This document shows positions 19,303-28,068 of a stretch of DNA of 64,000 nt, one piece after another. The notes beneath the pieces were generated by a model that saw only the letters and a program-made list of their open reading frames with translations, made no database searches and was not told the origin of the DNA. This DNA is from Hydrogenophaga flava NBRC 102514 (lineage in GTDB: Bacteria > Pseudomonadota > Gammaproteobacteria > Burkholderiales > Burkholderiaceae_C). Position 1 is the stretch's first letter. Each line of letters opens with the position of its first letter. The DNA is taken from contig NZ_BCTF01000006.1 of NCBI RefSeq assembly GCF_001571145.1, positions 62,001 to 126,000 on the forward strand, given 5' to 3'. The position numbers were made by a program, and so were the translations under genes.

Positions 19303-20505
19303 ATGAAGATCGCGGTGGTCGGCGCGGGCGTCGGCGGGCTGGCACTGGCCTGCCTGGCGGCGCGCCAGGGACACGAGGTGTGTCTCTGGGAACGGTTTGA
19401 ACAGCCGCGCCCCGTGGGCTCGGGGCTGGTGATCCAGCCCGTCGGTCTGGCGGTGCTGGACCACATCGGGGTGGGGGCGGAGGCGCGTGCGCTGGGCGCC
19501 GCCATCACCCGCATGCAGGGCCATCTGGCCTCAGGCCGCACGGTGCTGGACGTGTCGTACCGGTCGGGCTCGCCCGGTCTGGCGATGCACCGGGCCGCAC
19601 TGTTCGGTGTGTTGTGGCAGGCGGCACAGGCCGCGGGCGTGCAGGTCCGCACCGGCTGCGAGGTGCACGGGGCGCCGCTGATGCCGTCGGGGCGGCGGCG
19701 CCTGTGTCTGGCCGGTGGCGAGGTGGTGGACGAGGCCGATCTGGTGGTGGACGCCAGCGGCGCGGGTTCGCGGCTGACGCCGCTGAAGGCCCGCGCGCTG
19801 GCCTACGGCGCCATCTGGGGCACCGTGGCCTGGCCGGACGGCTCGGCGCTGCCGACCCACGAGCTGCGCCAGCGCTACCAGGCGGCCAGCCGCATGGTGG
19901 GGGTGCTGCCGGTGGGGCACATGCACGCCGGTGATGTGCCGCGGGCGGCGGTGTTCTGGTCGATGCCCACGACCGATCTGGACGGCTGGGCCCGGACGCC
20001 CATCGAATCCTGGCGCGAACAGGCGCTGCGGCTGTGGCCCGAGATGGCGCCGTTCCTGGCGCAGATCACCACCACGGAGCAGATGACGCCCGCACGCTAC
20101 GCCCACGGCACCCTGGGCCGGCCCCATGCGCCGGGGCTGGTCTTCATCGGCGACTCGGCCCACCGGGCCAGCCCGCAGCTGGGGCAGGGCGCGAACATGG
20201 CCCTGCTCGACGCCTGGGCCCTGGCCACGGCCCTGCAAGAGTGGCCCCTGGCGCAGGCGCTGCCGCGCTACGCGGCCCTGCGCCGCTGGCATGTGCGGCT
20301 GTACCAGGGCATGAGCGCGCTGTTCACGCCGATGTACCAGTCGGGCAGCCGCGTGCTGCCGGTGCTGCGCGACCACCTGCTGGCGCCCGCCAGCCGCTGG
20401 CCCGGTGTTCCGGCCCTGTTGGGCGCGTTGGTGTCCGGCGACCTGCTGCCGCCGCTGGCTCAGCGGGGCGCGTCGCTGAAGGGGCCGAGCCAGGCCCGCA
20501 GGTAG
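19303..20505 (+). CDS. FAD-dependent monooxygenase (PHBH/UbiH-like)
   Basis: A 400-residue group A flavoprotein hydroxylase. Residues 5-33 hold the GAGVGGLALACLAARQG dinucleotide motif. DLVVDASGAGSR is the mid-protein DG-like motif. FIGDSAHRASPQLGQGANM is the second FAD (GD) motif. It should use NAD(P)H and O2 on an aromatic or quinone-like substrate, which is not identifiable. Its last 46 bases overlap the convergent tetR gene, so the two 3' ends are interlocked. Confidence 0.88.
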   Translation: MKIAVVGAGVGGLALACLAARQGHEVCLWERFEQPRPVGSGLVIQPVGLAVLDHIGVGAEARALGAAITRMQGHLASGRTVLDVSYRSGSPGLAMHRAALFGVLWQAAQAAGVQVRTGCEVHGAPLMPSGRRRLCLAGGEVVDEADLVVDASGAGSRLTPLKARALAYGAIWGTVAWPDGSALPTHELRQRYQAASRMVGVLPVGHMHAGDVPRAAVFWSMPTTDLDGWARTPIESWREQALRLWPEMAPFLAQITTTEQMTPARYAHGTLGRPHAPGLVFIGDSAHRASPQLGQGANMALLDAWALATALQEWPLAQALPRYAALRRWHVRLYQGMSALFTPMYQSGSRVLPVLRDHLLAPASRWPGVPALLGALVSGDLLPPLAQRGASLKGPSQARR

Positions 20506-21050
20506 GGCAGCAGCCGGTCCTTCATGGGCTTGTGCTGGTGCAGGGCGCAGAAGTGCAGCGCCAGGGTCTGCACCACCAGGGCCTGCAGCCCCTCGACCAG
20601 CAGCTCGGCCGGCACGTCCCGGCGGAAATCGCCGGTCGCCAGCCAGGGGCCCCAGACCTCGCCCATGCGCTCGAAGGTCGTGGCGATGGGGCCGATCTCT
20701 TCCATCGCCGCGGCGCCCGAGCGGCGCAGGATCACGTCGAACACATAACGCTCAGACGCCATCAGCTCCAGCAGCGGCATCAGGCGCCGGGCCAGCTGTT
20801 CGGCGTTGCGCGGCGGCGCGGCGGCGGCCATGCGGTCGAGCTGGGCGTTGATGCGCTCGCCGATGAGCAGGTCCATCAGCTCGTCCTTGTCGTTGAAGTG
20901 GGCGAAGAAGGTGCCCTTGGCCACGCCGGCGCGCTGCACGACCTCGTCGATCCGCAAGGCCTCGAAACCTTTTTCGGTCACCAGGGCCTGGGCAACCTCG
21001 GTGAGGCGGGCCCGCGTTTCAAGGGTTCTCTGCTGGACGGCTTTGCGCAT
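20460..21050 (-). CDS. TetR-family transcriptional regulator
   Basis: A 196-residue repressor with an N-terminal helix-turn-helix (RIDEVVQRAGVAKGTFFAHFNDKDE, residues about 32-56, ending in the TetR-typical FxHFxxKxEL pattern) and a variable ligand domain. It diverges from the flavodoxin-fold oxidoreductase gene across 103 bases holding three copies of a palindromic operator. It is therefore very likely the repressor of that gene and of itself. Confidence 0.92.
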   Translation of the reverse strand: MRKAVQQRTLETRARLTEVAQALVTEKGFEALRIDEVVQRAGVAKGTFFAHFNDKDELMDLLIGERINAQLDRMAAAAPPRNAEQLARRLMPLLELMASERYVFDVILRRSGAAAMEEIGPIATTFERMGEVWGPWLATGDFRRDVPAELLVEGLQALVVQTLALHFCALHQHKPMKDRLLPYLRAWLGPFSDAPR

Positions 21051-21071
21051 GGCGGCACTGTGCCGCAGGTG

Positions 21072-21135
21072 TTGACCGCAGTCAAATTTAAATTGACCGC
21101 GGTCAATAGTTGTGACTTAATTTGACCATGGTCAT
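21072..21135. promoter_or_regulatory. Three copies of a TetR operator, TTGACC-N2-GGTCAA
   Basis: The copies are TTGACCGCAGTCAA (21072-21085), TTGACCGCGGTCAA (21093-21106, perfect palindrome) and TTGACCATGGTCAT (21122-21135, one end base off). Centre spacings are 21 and 29 bases. The first two lie near the tetR start, and the third is just before the oxidoreductase ribosome binding site. This is a clear multi-site divergent operator region. Confidence 0.8.
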
Positions 21136-21153
21136 TTTTAAAGGAGATCGCCC

Positions 21154-21741
21154 ATGACCCGCATCCTGGTTCTCGACGGCCACCCGGCGCCGGCTTCCCT
21201 CTGCCGCTCGCTCGCGCAGCGCTACGCCGACGCGGCGCGCGAGGCCGGGCACGAGCTGCGCGTCGTCCACCTGCACGACCTGGACTTCGACCCGGACTTC
21301 GGTCTGGCGGGCTACGAGACCACCAAGCCGCTGGAGCCGTCGCTGCAGAAGTTCCAGGACGATCTGGCGTGGTGCGGCCACTTCGTGCTGGTCACGCCGA
21401 TGTGGTGGGGCGGCCTGCCGGCCCGGCTCAAAGGCCTGTTCGACCGCTCGCTGCTGCCGGGCCAGGCCTTCGACACCCGCAACCCGAGCTGGACCGGCAT
21501 GCCCCGGCCGCTGCTGACGGGGCGCAGCGCGCGGGTGGTGGTGACGTCCGACACGCCGTCGCTGTTCCTGCGCCTGCTCTACCGCAACGCGCTGGTCTGG
21601 CAGCTGCGCGGGCAGATCCTGCACTTTGTCGGCTTCCGGCCCGCGCGTTTCACCCTGTTCGCGCCGGCCAGCCATCCCAAGCCGGGCCGGGTGCCGCGCT
21701 GGCTGGACGCGGTGGGGCAGCTCGGCGCGCGCGGGGGCTGA
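21154..21741 (+). CDS. NAD(P)H-dependent oxidoreductase, flavodoxin-like fold
   Basis: A 195-residue FMN-type protein of the quinone reductase/KefF/MdaB group. The N-terminus ILVLDGHPAPASLCRSLAQ is the phosphate-binding loop, and VTPMWWGGLPARLKGLFDRSLLPG is the characteristic flavin-ring segment. It probably reduces quinones or other electrophiles with two electrons. AAAGGAG precedes the ATG by 7 bases. It is the sole target of the divergent TetR operators, so induction by a toxic quinone or aromatic is a reasonable inference. Confidence 0.9.
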   Translation: MTRILVLDGHPAPASLCRSLAQRYADAAREAGHELRVVHLHDLDFDPDFGLAGYETTKPLEPSLQKFQDDLAWCGHFVLVTPMWWGGLPARLKGLFDRSLLPGQAFDTRNPSWTGMPRPLLTGRSARVVVTSDTPSLFLRLLYRNALVWQLRGQILHFVGFRPARFTLFAPASHPKPGRVPRWLDAVGQLGARGG

Positions 21742-21753
21742 GGTTCGGGGGCT

Positions 21754-22416
21754 TCAGCCCGCTTCGCGCTGCAGCCGGTCGACCATGAAATCGGCGGCGT
21801 CCAGGATGTGCCGGCGCGCCAGGCGTTCGGCGGTGTCGCCGTCGCCCGCCGCCACCGCGGCCAGCAGGGCCTCGTGTTGGTCCCAGATGTCGCGCGGCTT
21901 GTCGTCGCGCATCAGCACCTCGCCCATCACGCGCTGGGTCTGGGTCCAGTGGGTCTGCATGGAGGGCGCCACCAGGGGGTTGCCCGAGAGCGAGTAGATG
22001 ACATCGTGAAAGGCCATGTCGGCCTCGATCATCTCGGTGTAAGACCCGTTGGCCACCGCCTGGCGGCCGGCGCGGATGAGGGCCGGGCCTCGCTCGGCCG
22101 CCGCCCTGGCGTTGCGCTCGGCGGCGTTGCGGAAGGCCAGACCTTCGATGACCGCGCGCACCTCGTACATGTGCCGCACGTGGTCCAGGTCCAGCGGCGC
22201 CACCTGCAGGCCGCGACCGGGCGCGTCGATCAGCACACCCTCCTTGCGCAGCAGGGTCAGCGCCTGCTGCACCGGCTGGCGCGAAATGCCGAGCTGCTGC
22301 GCCAACTGCTCCTGGATGATGCGCTCACCGTGGCGCAACTGGCCCGAGGCGATGCTGGAGAGGATCGAACGGTGGACCTGTTCGACCAGGCTGGGCGCGG
22401 ACTGCAACGGCTTCAT
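21754..22416 (-). CDS. GntR-family (FadR subfamily) transcriptional regulator
   Basis: A 220-residue regulator. Residues about 10-75 form the GntR winged helix (IIQEQLAQQLGISRQPVQQALTLL split across the HTH). The C-terminal part is the all-helical FCD ligand domain, with the metal-binding pattern D-x3-H (EADMAFHDVIY) and two later His. The ATG at 22416 is preferred to a TTG at 22425. It lies just downstream of the TPP-enzyme gene in the same direction and may regulate that gene and the divergent acyl-CoA ligase. Confidence 0.9.
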   Translation of the reverse strand: MKPLQSAPSLVEQVHRSILSSIASGQLRHGERIIQEQLAQQLGISRQPVQQALTLLRKEGVLIDAPGRGLQVAPLDLDHVRHMYEVRAVIEGLAFRNAAERNARAAAERGPALIRAGRQAVANGSYTEMIEADMAFHDVIYSLSGNPLVAPSMQTHWTQTQRVMGEVLMRDDKPRDIWDQHEALLAAVAAGDGDTAERLARRHILDAADFMVDRLQREAG

Positions 22417-22452
22417 GGGCCCCAATGGTAGTGGGCGCCGGACGCCTGTCGT

Positions 22453-24189
22453 TCAGACCCCTGCGCGCCAGCGGCGTTCGGCCCTGTCCCAGGCGGCCAG
22501 GGCCTGCAGGTCGGGCACCCAGGCCAGTCCCGACCTGGCGTCGGACGAGGCCGCTTCTGGCGTGACCACCACATCCAGCAGCGCCGGGCGGCCGGCGCGC
22601 AGCTCGGCCAGAGCGCGGACTATGGCGCCGTCCAGATCCTCGGCCTTTTCCACGCGCTCACCGTGCATGTGGAAGGCGCGCGCCATGGCCGCGTGGTCGG
22701 CGAACTGCAGGTGGGTACCGACCACCTTGCCGTGTGTCTCCTGCTGGTCGCGCACCTCGATGGCCCAGGACCCGTTGTTGGCCACGACGATGAGCACCGG
22801 CGCCTTCTGCCGCACGGCGGTGTCGATCTCCATGGCGTTGAAGCCGAAGGCGCCGTCGCCGGTGGCCACCACCACGGTGCGGCCCGGGCAGGCCAGGCTG
22901 GCCGCGACGCCGAAGGGCGTGCCGACGCCGATGCAGCCCAGCGAGCCGGGGTCCAGATAGGTGCTGGCCGGCAGGCCGACGCGCGCGAACGAGAGGAAGT
23001 CGCCGCCGTCGGCCACCACGATGGCGTCGGCCGGCAGGGCCTCGCGCAGCGCGGCCAGGACGCGGTTGGGGTGCAGGCGGCCGTCGCTGCCGCTGGGCGC
23101 TTCCTTCATGGACTGCTCCAGCTTGGCCGAGCGCTGGCGGTGCTGCTCGCGCAGGCCGGTCAGCCAGGCGCCGTCGCTGGCGGGCGCGCTGGCGGGCGCG
23201 GCGTCCACGATGGCCTGCAGCGCCAGCCCGCAATCGCCCAGCACCCCCACCGCGCCGCGGCGGTTGTCGCGCAGCTCTGCGGCGCAGTCGGCAATGCGCA
23301 GGAACTGGGCGTCGCCGAAGACCGCAGGGGACCCGAAGGCGAGCTGGAAGTCGAGCCGGCGGCCGACGGTGATCACCAGATCGGCCTGGCCCATGACCGA
23401 GCCGCGCATGGCCGCGACCACGCTGGGGTGGTCGTCGGGCACCAGGCCCTTGCTCTCGCCGGTGTCGAGGTAGGCCGCGCCCAGCCGATCGAGCAGGGTG
23501 CACAGGGCGGGGCCGGCGCCGCGCGCCCCGCGGCCGCTGATGAACAGCGGGCGCTTGGCCGACCACAGCAGGTCCACCGCCGCCTGCACCGCCTGCGGGT
23601 GGGGCGGCGCGGGCAGGGCAGCGGGCGGCGCGAACACCTCCGGCAACTGCATGGGCACGGCCACCTCGGCGCGCAGGGTGTCGATGGGAAAGTCGAGGTA
23701 GACCGGGCCGGGCTCGCCGGCTTCGCCCAGGGCGCGGGCCGCGGCTTCGGCCAGTTCCTGCGGCACCAGGTCGGGGTGGCGCACGGTGCGCGCGTAGCGG
23801 GTGAGGCTGCGCACCAGTTCGGTGTGCACGATGTCCTGCAGCGCGCCGCGGTTCTCCTGCGGCGCGGGCGGCAGGCCCGAGAGCACCAGCACGGGGGCCC
23901 TGGCGACGTGGGCGTTGGCGATGCCGGTCATGGCGTTGGTGACGCCCGGCCCGGCCGTGACCAGGGCCACGCCCAGGGTGCCGGTGAGCTGCGCCTCGGC
24001 GTGCGCCATGTAGACGGCGGCGCGCTCGTCGCGCACGTCCACGATGCGGATGCCCTCGGCGTCCAGCCGCATCCAGATCGGCATGACATGCCCGCCGCAC
24101 AGGGCGTAAACGCGGCGCACACCACGCGCCTTGAGGAACCGTGCGATGACGGCGGCGGCGGTCTGTCTGCCGATGGGGGAAGGGGCCAC
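22453..24189 (-). CDS. Thiamin pyrophosphate-dependent enzyme (acetolactate synthase/oxalyl-CoA decarboxylase type)
   Basis: A 578-residue protein with the three-domain layout of the ALS/OXC/benzaldehyde lyase family. The N-terminal PYR domain has the activating Glu in DERAAVYMAHAEA. A central domain follows. The C-terminal PP domain has the TPP motif GDGAFGFNAMEIDTAV ending near NNGSW. The start is set at a GTG (24189) with GGAG at good spacing, and a TTG at 24213 would add eight residues. It diverges from an acyl-CoA ligase gene, which favours a CoA-thioester substrate (oxalyl-CoA or 2-hydroxyacyl-CoA type). The exact reaction is unknown. Confidence 0.85.
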   Translation of the reverse strand: MAPSPIGRQTAAAVIARFLKARGVRRVYALCGGHVMPIWMRLDAEGIRIVDVRDERAAVYMAHAEAQLTGTLGVALVTAGPGVTNAMTGIANAHVARAPVLVLSGLPPAPQENRGALQDIVHTELVRSLTRYARTVRHPDLVPQELAEAAARALGEAGEPGPVYLDFPIDTLRAEVAVPMQLPEVFAPPAALPAPPHPQAVQAAVDLLWSAKRPLFISGRGARGAGPALCTLLDRLGAAYLDTGESKGLVPDDHPSVVAAMRGSVMGQADLVITVGRRLDFQLAFGSPAVFGDAQFLRIADCAAELRDNRRGAVGVLGDCGLALQAIVDAAPASAPASDGAWLTGLREQHRQRSAKLEQSMKEAPSGSDGRLHPNRVLAALREALPADAIVVADGGDFLSFARVGLPASTYLDPGSLGCIGVGTPFGVAASLACPGRTVVVATGDGAFGFNAMEIDTAVRQKAPVLIVVANNGSWAIEVRDQQETHGKVVGTHLQFADHAAMARAFHMHGERVEKAEDLDGAIVRALAELRAGRPALLDVVVTPEAASSDARSGLAWVPDLQALAAWDRAERRWRAGV

Positions 24190-24215
24190 AACTGTCTCCG
24201 GGGGGATTGACAAAA

Positions 24216-24239
24216 TTGAATTCTGAATTCAGAGTTCAA
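24216..24239. promoter_or_regulatory. 24-bp dyad between the divergent TPP enzyme and acyl-CoA ligase genes
   Basis: Positions 24216-24239 form an inverted repeat centred on GAATTC with only one mismatched pair (half-site TTGAAYTCTGAA). It sits in an AT-rich island 26 bases from the TPP-enzyme start and about 60 bases from the ligase start. It is a strong candidate operator for the nearby GntR or LysR regulator. Confidence 0.55.
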
Positions 24240-24297
24240 AAAAATCAAGCCAAAAACCCTTCGGACCCCACCCCAGCCATCACCCAGGAGACAGCCC

Positions 24298-25863
24298 ATG
24301 GGCCCTTTGCTCACCATCGCCGACGCCGTGGCCGCGCACGCCCGGCTCACCCCGCACAAGCTCGCGGTGCGCGACTCGCTGCGCCGCCTGACCTACGCCG
24401 AGTGGGACGTGCGCGCCTCGCGGCTGGCGGCCGGCCTGCTGGGGCTGGGCCTGGTGCCGGGCGACCGGGTGGGCGTGGTCGCGCACAACCGGCTGGAGTG
24501 GATGGAGATGTACGCCGGCATGGCGCGCGCCGGGCTGGTGGTGGTGCCGCTGAACTTTCGCCTGGCCGGCCCGGAGATGACCTACATCCTGGACCACGCG
24601 GAGGTGGGGGCGGTGATCGCGGGCCCGAACTTCTGCGCCACGCTGGACGGCATCCGGGCCGATCTGCCGGTGCCGGCCGACCGCTATGTGGTGCTGGGCG
24701 ACGAGGCCGCGGCGGGCTGGACCGCCTACGAGGCGCTGCTGGCCGGCGCGTGCACCGACGTGGCATTCCCCGTGGTGGCGCCGGAGGACATGTGCGCACT
24801 CATGTACACCTCGGGCACCACCGGCCGGCCCAAGGGCGCGGTCCGGGCCCACGCCGGCAGCACACTGATCGCGCTGGCCACCGCGCTGGAGATGGGCTTC
24901 ACGCGCGACGACACGGCCCTGCTGGTGATGCCGCTGTGCCACGCCAACTCGCTGTACTTCGGCACCACCTTCGTGCACCTGGGCGCCACCCTCGTGATCG
25001 ACGACCGGCCCAGCTTCGACGCCGAAGCGGTGCTCAGGACACTGGCACAGGACCGCGTGACCTTCACCTCGCTGGTACCCACCCACTACATCATGATGAT
25101 GGCACTGCCCGAAGCGGTGAAGAAGAGCTGCGACCTGAGCGCCGTGGGCAAGCTGATGATCTCGTCCGCCCCGGCACGGCCCGAGACCAAGCGCGGCATC
25201 ATGGAGCTGTTCCCCAACGGCAAGCTCTACGAGCTGTACGGCTCGACCGAGGCCGGCTGGGTCACGCTGCTGCGGCCCGACGAGCAGCTCTCCAAGCTCG
25301 GTTCGGTGGGGCGCGAATGGGCGGGCAGCGGCCCGATCCGCCTGCTCGACCACGAGCGCAACGAGGTGCCCGACGGCGAGGTGGGCGAGCTGTTCTCGCG
25401 CACCGCCTACGTGTTCGACGGCTACTGGCGCAACCCCGAGAAGACCGACGAGGCCATGGACGGCCACTGGTGTTCGGTGGGCGACATGGCGCGGCGCGAC
25501 GAGCAGGGCTACATCTGGCTGGTGGACCGCAAGAGCAACATGATCATCAGCGGCGGCGAGAACGTGTACCCGTCGGAGGTGGAGGCCGTGATCGGCCGGC
25601 ACCCCGCGGTGCGCGACGTGGCAGTGGTCGGTGTGCCGCACGAGAAGTGGGGCGAGACGCCGCTGGCGGTGGTGGTGCTGCACCAGGGGGCGGAGGCGGC
25701 CGAGGCGGCCACTGAGGCCATGTTGCGCGACTGGTGCCGCGAGCGGCTGGCAGGCTTCAAGCGCCCGTCGCGCATCGTCTTCGTGGATGAAACCCAGATG
25801 CCGCGCACCGCCACCGGCAAGGTGCTGCACCGCATCCTGCGTCAGCGCTTCCTGCCGGCCTGA
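24298..25863 (+). CDS. Acyl-CoA synthetase (AMP-forming, ANL superfamily)
   Basis: A 521-residue adenylating enzyme that activates a carboxylic acid to its CoA thioester. Motifs in order are YTSGTTGRPKGA (P-loop, about residue 170), ELYGSTEAG, GHWCSVGDMARRDEQGY (the Asp that binds the ribose), DRKSNMIISGGENVYPSEVE, and the catalytic Lys in PRTATGKVLHR. GGAGA precedes the ATG. It diverges from the TPP enzyme and ends with a 22-base overlap with the convergent lysR gene. The acid substrate cannot be read from the sequence; medium-chain or small acids are typical. Confidence 0.92.
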   Translation: MGPLLTIADAVAAHARLTPHKLAVRDSLRRLTYAEWDVRASRLAAGLLGLGLVPGDRVGVVAHNRLEWMEMYAGMARAGLVVVPLNFRLAGPEMTYILDHAEVGAVIAGPNFCATLDGIRADLPVPADRYVVLGDEAAAGWTAYEALLAGACTDVAFPVVAPEDMCALMYTSGTTGRPKGAVRAHAGSTLIALATALEMGFTRDDTALLVMPLCHANSLYFGTTFVHLGATLVIDDRPSFDAEAVLRTLAQDRVTFTSLVPTHYIMMMALPEAVKKSCDLSAVGKLMISSAPARPETKRGIMELFPNGKLYELYGSTEAGWVTLLRPDEQLSKLGSVGREWAGSGPIRLLDHERNEVPDGEVGELFSRTAYVFDGYWRNPEKTDEAMDGHWCSVGDMARRDEQGYIWLVDRKSNMIISGGENVYPSEVEAVIGRHPAVRDVAVVGVPHEKWGETPLAVVVLHQGAEAAEAATEAMLRDWCRERLAGFKRPSRIVFVDETQMPRTATGKVLHRILRQRFLPA

Positions 25864-26774
25864 GGTTTCTCCGGGCTGACGGCCCACTGCGCCGCGCTGC
25901 CCAGCAGGTGCTCACGGAACACCTGCGCGATGGGCGAGAGCTGCTTGGCGCGCGGGTGCACCAGGTGCCATTGCGAGCGGATGGGAAAGCCGCTGACCGG
26001 TAGCAGCACCAGGTCGCGGCCGATCTCCTCGGCCTTGAGCGCGTGGCGCGAGACGATGCCCACACCCAGGTGGCCGGCCACGGCTTCCTTCAGCGCCTCG
26101 TTGCTGCCCAGCTCCAGCGTGAGCGCGGGTGAAAACCCGGCGGCGGCGAAGTGCCGCTCGGTCGCCAGCCGGGTGCCCGAGCCGCGCTCGCGCAGGATGA
26201 AGCGTTCACCCGCCAGCGCCTGCAGCGCCACGCGCTGGCGCTGGGCGAGCGGGTGGCTGGCGGGCGCGATCAGGTGCAGCGGGTTGTCCAGGAACACCTG
26301 GTCCTGCAGGTCGATGTCGGACGGCGGCTGCGACATGACGTAGAGGTCGTCGCGGTTCTCGCGCAGGCGCTGCACCACGCCGTCGCGGTTGAGCACTTCG
26401 AGTGCGATGTCGATGCTCGGGTGCTGTTCGCAGAAGCCGCCGAGCAGGCGCGGCACGAAGTACTTGGCGGTGCTGACCACGGCCACGCTCAGGCGCCCGC
26501 GGGTCAGGCCCTTCATGGCGCTGACCTGCTGGCCGAAGCGCTCCCATTCGCCGGCGATGGCACGCGCGGTCTGCGCCAGTTCGCGTCCCGCCTCGGTGAG
26601 AAAGACCTTGCGGCCGATCACCTCGTACAGCGGCAGGCCGACGGACTCGGTGATCTCGCGCAGCTGCATGGAGGCGGTGGGCTGCGTCACGTGCAGGGCG
26701 CGCGCAGCGGCGCTGACGCTGCCGGTGTCGGCCAGCGCCAGGAACAGGCGCATCTGGCGAAAGGTGATATTCAT
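25842..26774 (-). CDS. LysR-family regulator, CbbR/CmpR-like
   Basis: A 310-residue LysR regulator. The N-terminal HTH (SVSAAARALHVTQPTASMQLREI, about residues 19-41) is followed by the effector domain. STAKYFVPRLLGGF resembles the start of the effector domain in CbbR/RbcR proteins that control CO2 fixation or bicarbonate uptake. It diverges from an SbtA-type bicarbonate permease across 89 bases, the standard arrangement for a LysR regulator and its target. Confidence 0.88.
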   Translation of the reverse strand: MNITFRQMRLFLALADTGSVSAAARALHVTQPTASMQLREITESVGLPLYEVIGRKVFLTEAGRELAQTARAIAGEWERFGQQVSAMKGLTRGRLSVAVVSTAKYFVPRLLGGFCEQHPSIDIALEVLNRDGVVQRLRENRDDLYVMSQPPSDIDLQDQVFLDNPLHLIAPASHPLAQRQRVALQALAGERFILRERGSGTRLATERHFAAAGFSPALTLELGSNEALKEAVAGHLGVGIVSRHALKAEEIGRDLVLLPVSGFPIRSQWHLVHPRAKQLSPIAQVFREHLLGSAAQWAVSPEKPQAGRKR

Positions 26775-26863
26775 AGACTTTTATCTATGTTGTGGCGCAC
26801 AAAAATCGATTTTACGGAATGCATGGCCATCGCCACAATCCGCGGCCAACGGAGGAACTCCCC

Positions 26864-27880
26864 ATGAACCTGCACAACCTGGTCGATCCGGCCATCCTGT
26901 TTTTTGTGGTCGGCGTGCTGGCCGGCCTGGTCCGCTCGAACCTGGAAATCCCGCCGGCCATCTCCCGCTTTCTCTCGATGTACCTGCTCATGGCGCTCGG
27001 CCTCAAGGGCGGGTTCGCGCTCGCGGCCTCGGGCCTGAACGCGCAGGTGGTGGCGGGGCTGGGCATCGCGGTGGTGCTGGCGGTGGTGGTGCCGCTGATC
27101 GGCTACACGCTGCTGCGGCGCTGTGTCTCGGGCTTCGACGCCGCAGCGCTGGCCGCCACCTACGGCTCGGTCAGTGCGGTGACCTTCATTACCGCCACCG
27201 GCCACCTGGACAAGATCGGCCTGCCCTACGGCGGGCACATGGCCGCGGCCATGGCGCTGATGGAATCGCCCGCCATCGTGCTGGCGGTGCTGATGGCCAA
27301 CCGCCTGCGCCAGCAGCAGACGGCACCAGCCGGTGTCGTGCTGGGTGGCGGTGCGGCCGCGCTGGCCGGGCCTCCGGGGGGCGGCGCGTCCACCGACTGG
27401 CGCAAGCTGCTGCACGAGTCCTTCACCGATGGCTCGCAGCTGCTGCTGATCGGCGCCATGGCGGTGGGTGTGATGACCGGCGAGGCCGGGCGCGAGGCCA
27501 TGCAGCCCTTCTCGGGCGACCTGTTCAAGGGCATGCTGGCCTTCTTCCTGCTCGACATGGGCCTGATGGCGGCGCGCAACCTGCCGGGCCTGCGCGGGCG
27601 CTCGCCGGTGCTGCTGGCCTATGGCGTGCTCGCGCCGCTGCTGCACGCGGCGCTGGCCTGGGCGCTGGCGCGCACCGCGGGGCTGCCCGCAGGCGACACC
27701 GCGCTGCTGATGACGCTGGCGGCCAGCGCGTCCTACATCGCGGTGCCGGCGGTGGTGCGCTACGCGATACCGGAGGCCAGCCCCTCGCTGTACTTCGGCC
27801 TCTCGCTGGGGCTGACCTTCCCGCTCAACCTGCTGCTGGGCATTCCGCTGTACACGCACCTGGCCATGACGCTGCCCTGA
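26864..27880 (+). CDS. SbtA-type sodium-dependent bicarbonate permease
   Basis: A 338-residue membrane protein with about ten predicted helices in two halves. It shows the family features GLKGGFALA, ATYGSVSAVTF and FFLLDMGLMAARNL, and a hydrophilic central loop (about 160-190, Gly/Ala-rich). Cyanobacterial SbtA imports HCO3- with Na+; bacterial homologues are annotated as bicarbonate transport family permeases. GGAGG precedes the ATG at 26864. No SbtB-like PII gene is next to it. The divergent CbbR-like regulator supports a role in inorganic carbon supply. Confidence 0.85.
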   Translation: MNLHNLVDPAILFFVVGVLAGLVRSNLEIPPAISRFLSMYLLMALGLKGGFALAASGLNAQVVAGLGIAVVLAVVVPLIGYTLLRRCVSGFDAAALAATYGSVSAVTFITATGHLDKIGLPYGGHMAAAMALMESPAIVLAVLMANRLRQQQTAPAGVVLGGGAAALAGPPGGGASTDWRKLLHESFTDGSQLLLIGAMAVGVMTGEAGREAMQPFSGDLFKGMLAFFLLDMGLMAARNLPGLRGRSPVLLAYGVLAPLLHAALAWALARTAGLPAGDTALLMTLAASASYIAVPAVVRYAIPEASPSLYFGLSLGLTFPLNLLLGIPLYTHLAMTLP

Positions 27881-28068
27881 GCGAAGGATGTGAACTTGCG
27901 GCGCCGTGGGGCGGCCATGGCGTGTTGTCCTACACGCGCATGCGGCGGATTCCGATGGGGGCGGCCGGGCCCAAAAACCAGAATGGCTTCACTCGGCAGG
28001 GAAGAGGACCGACCCGCCAGAGTCCTTCCAACCACGCTCCCCTGGAGCTTCGAGAAAAGGAACCACCC

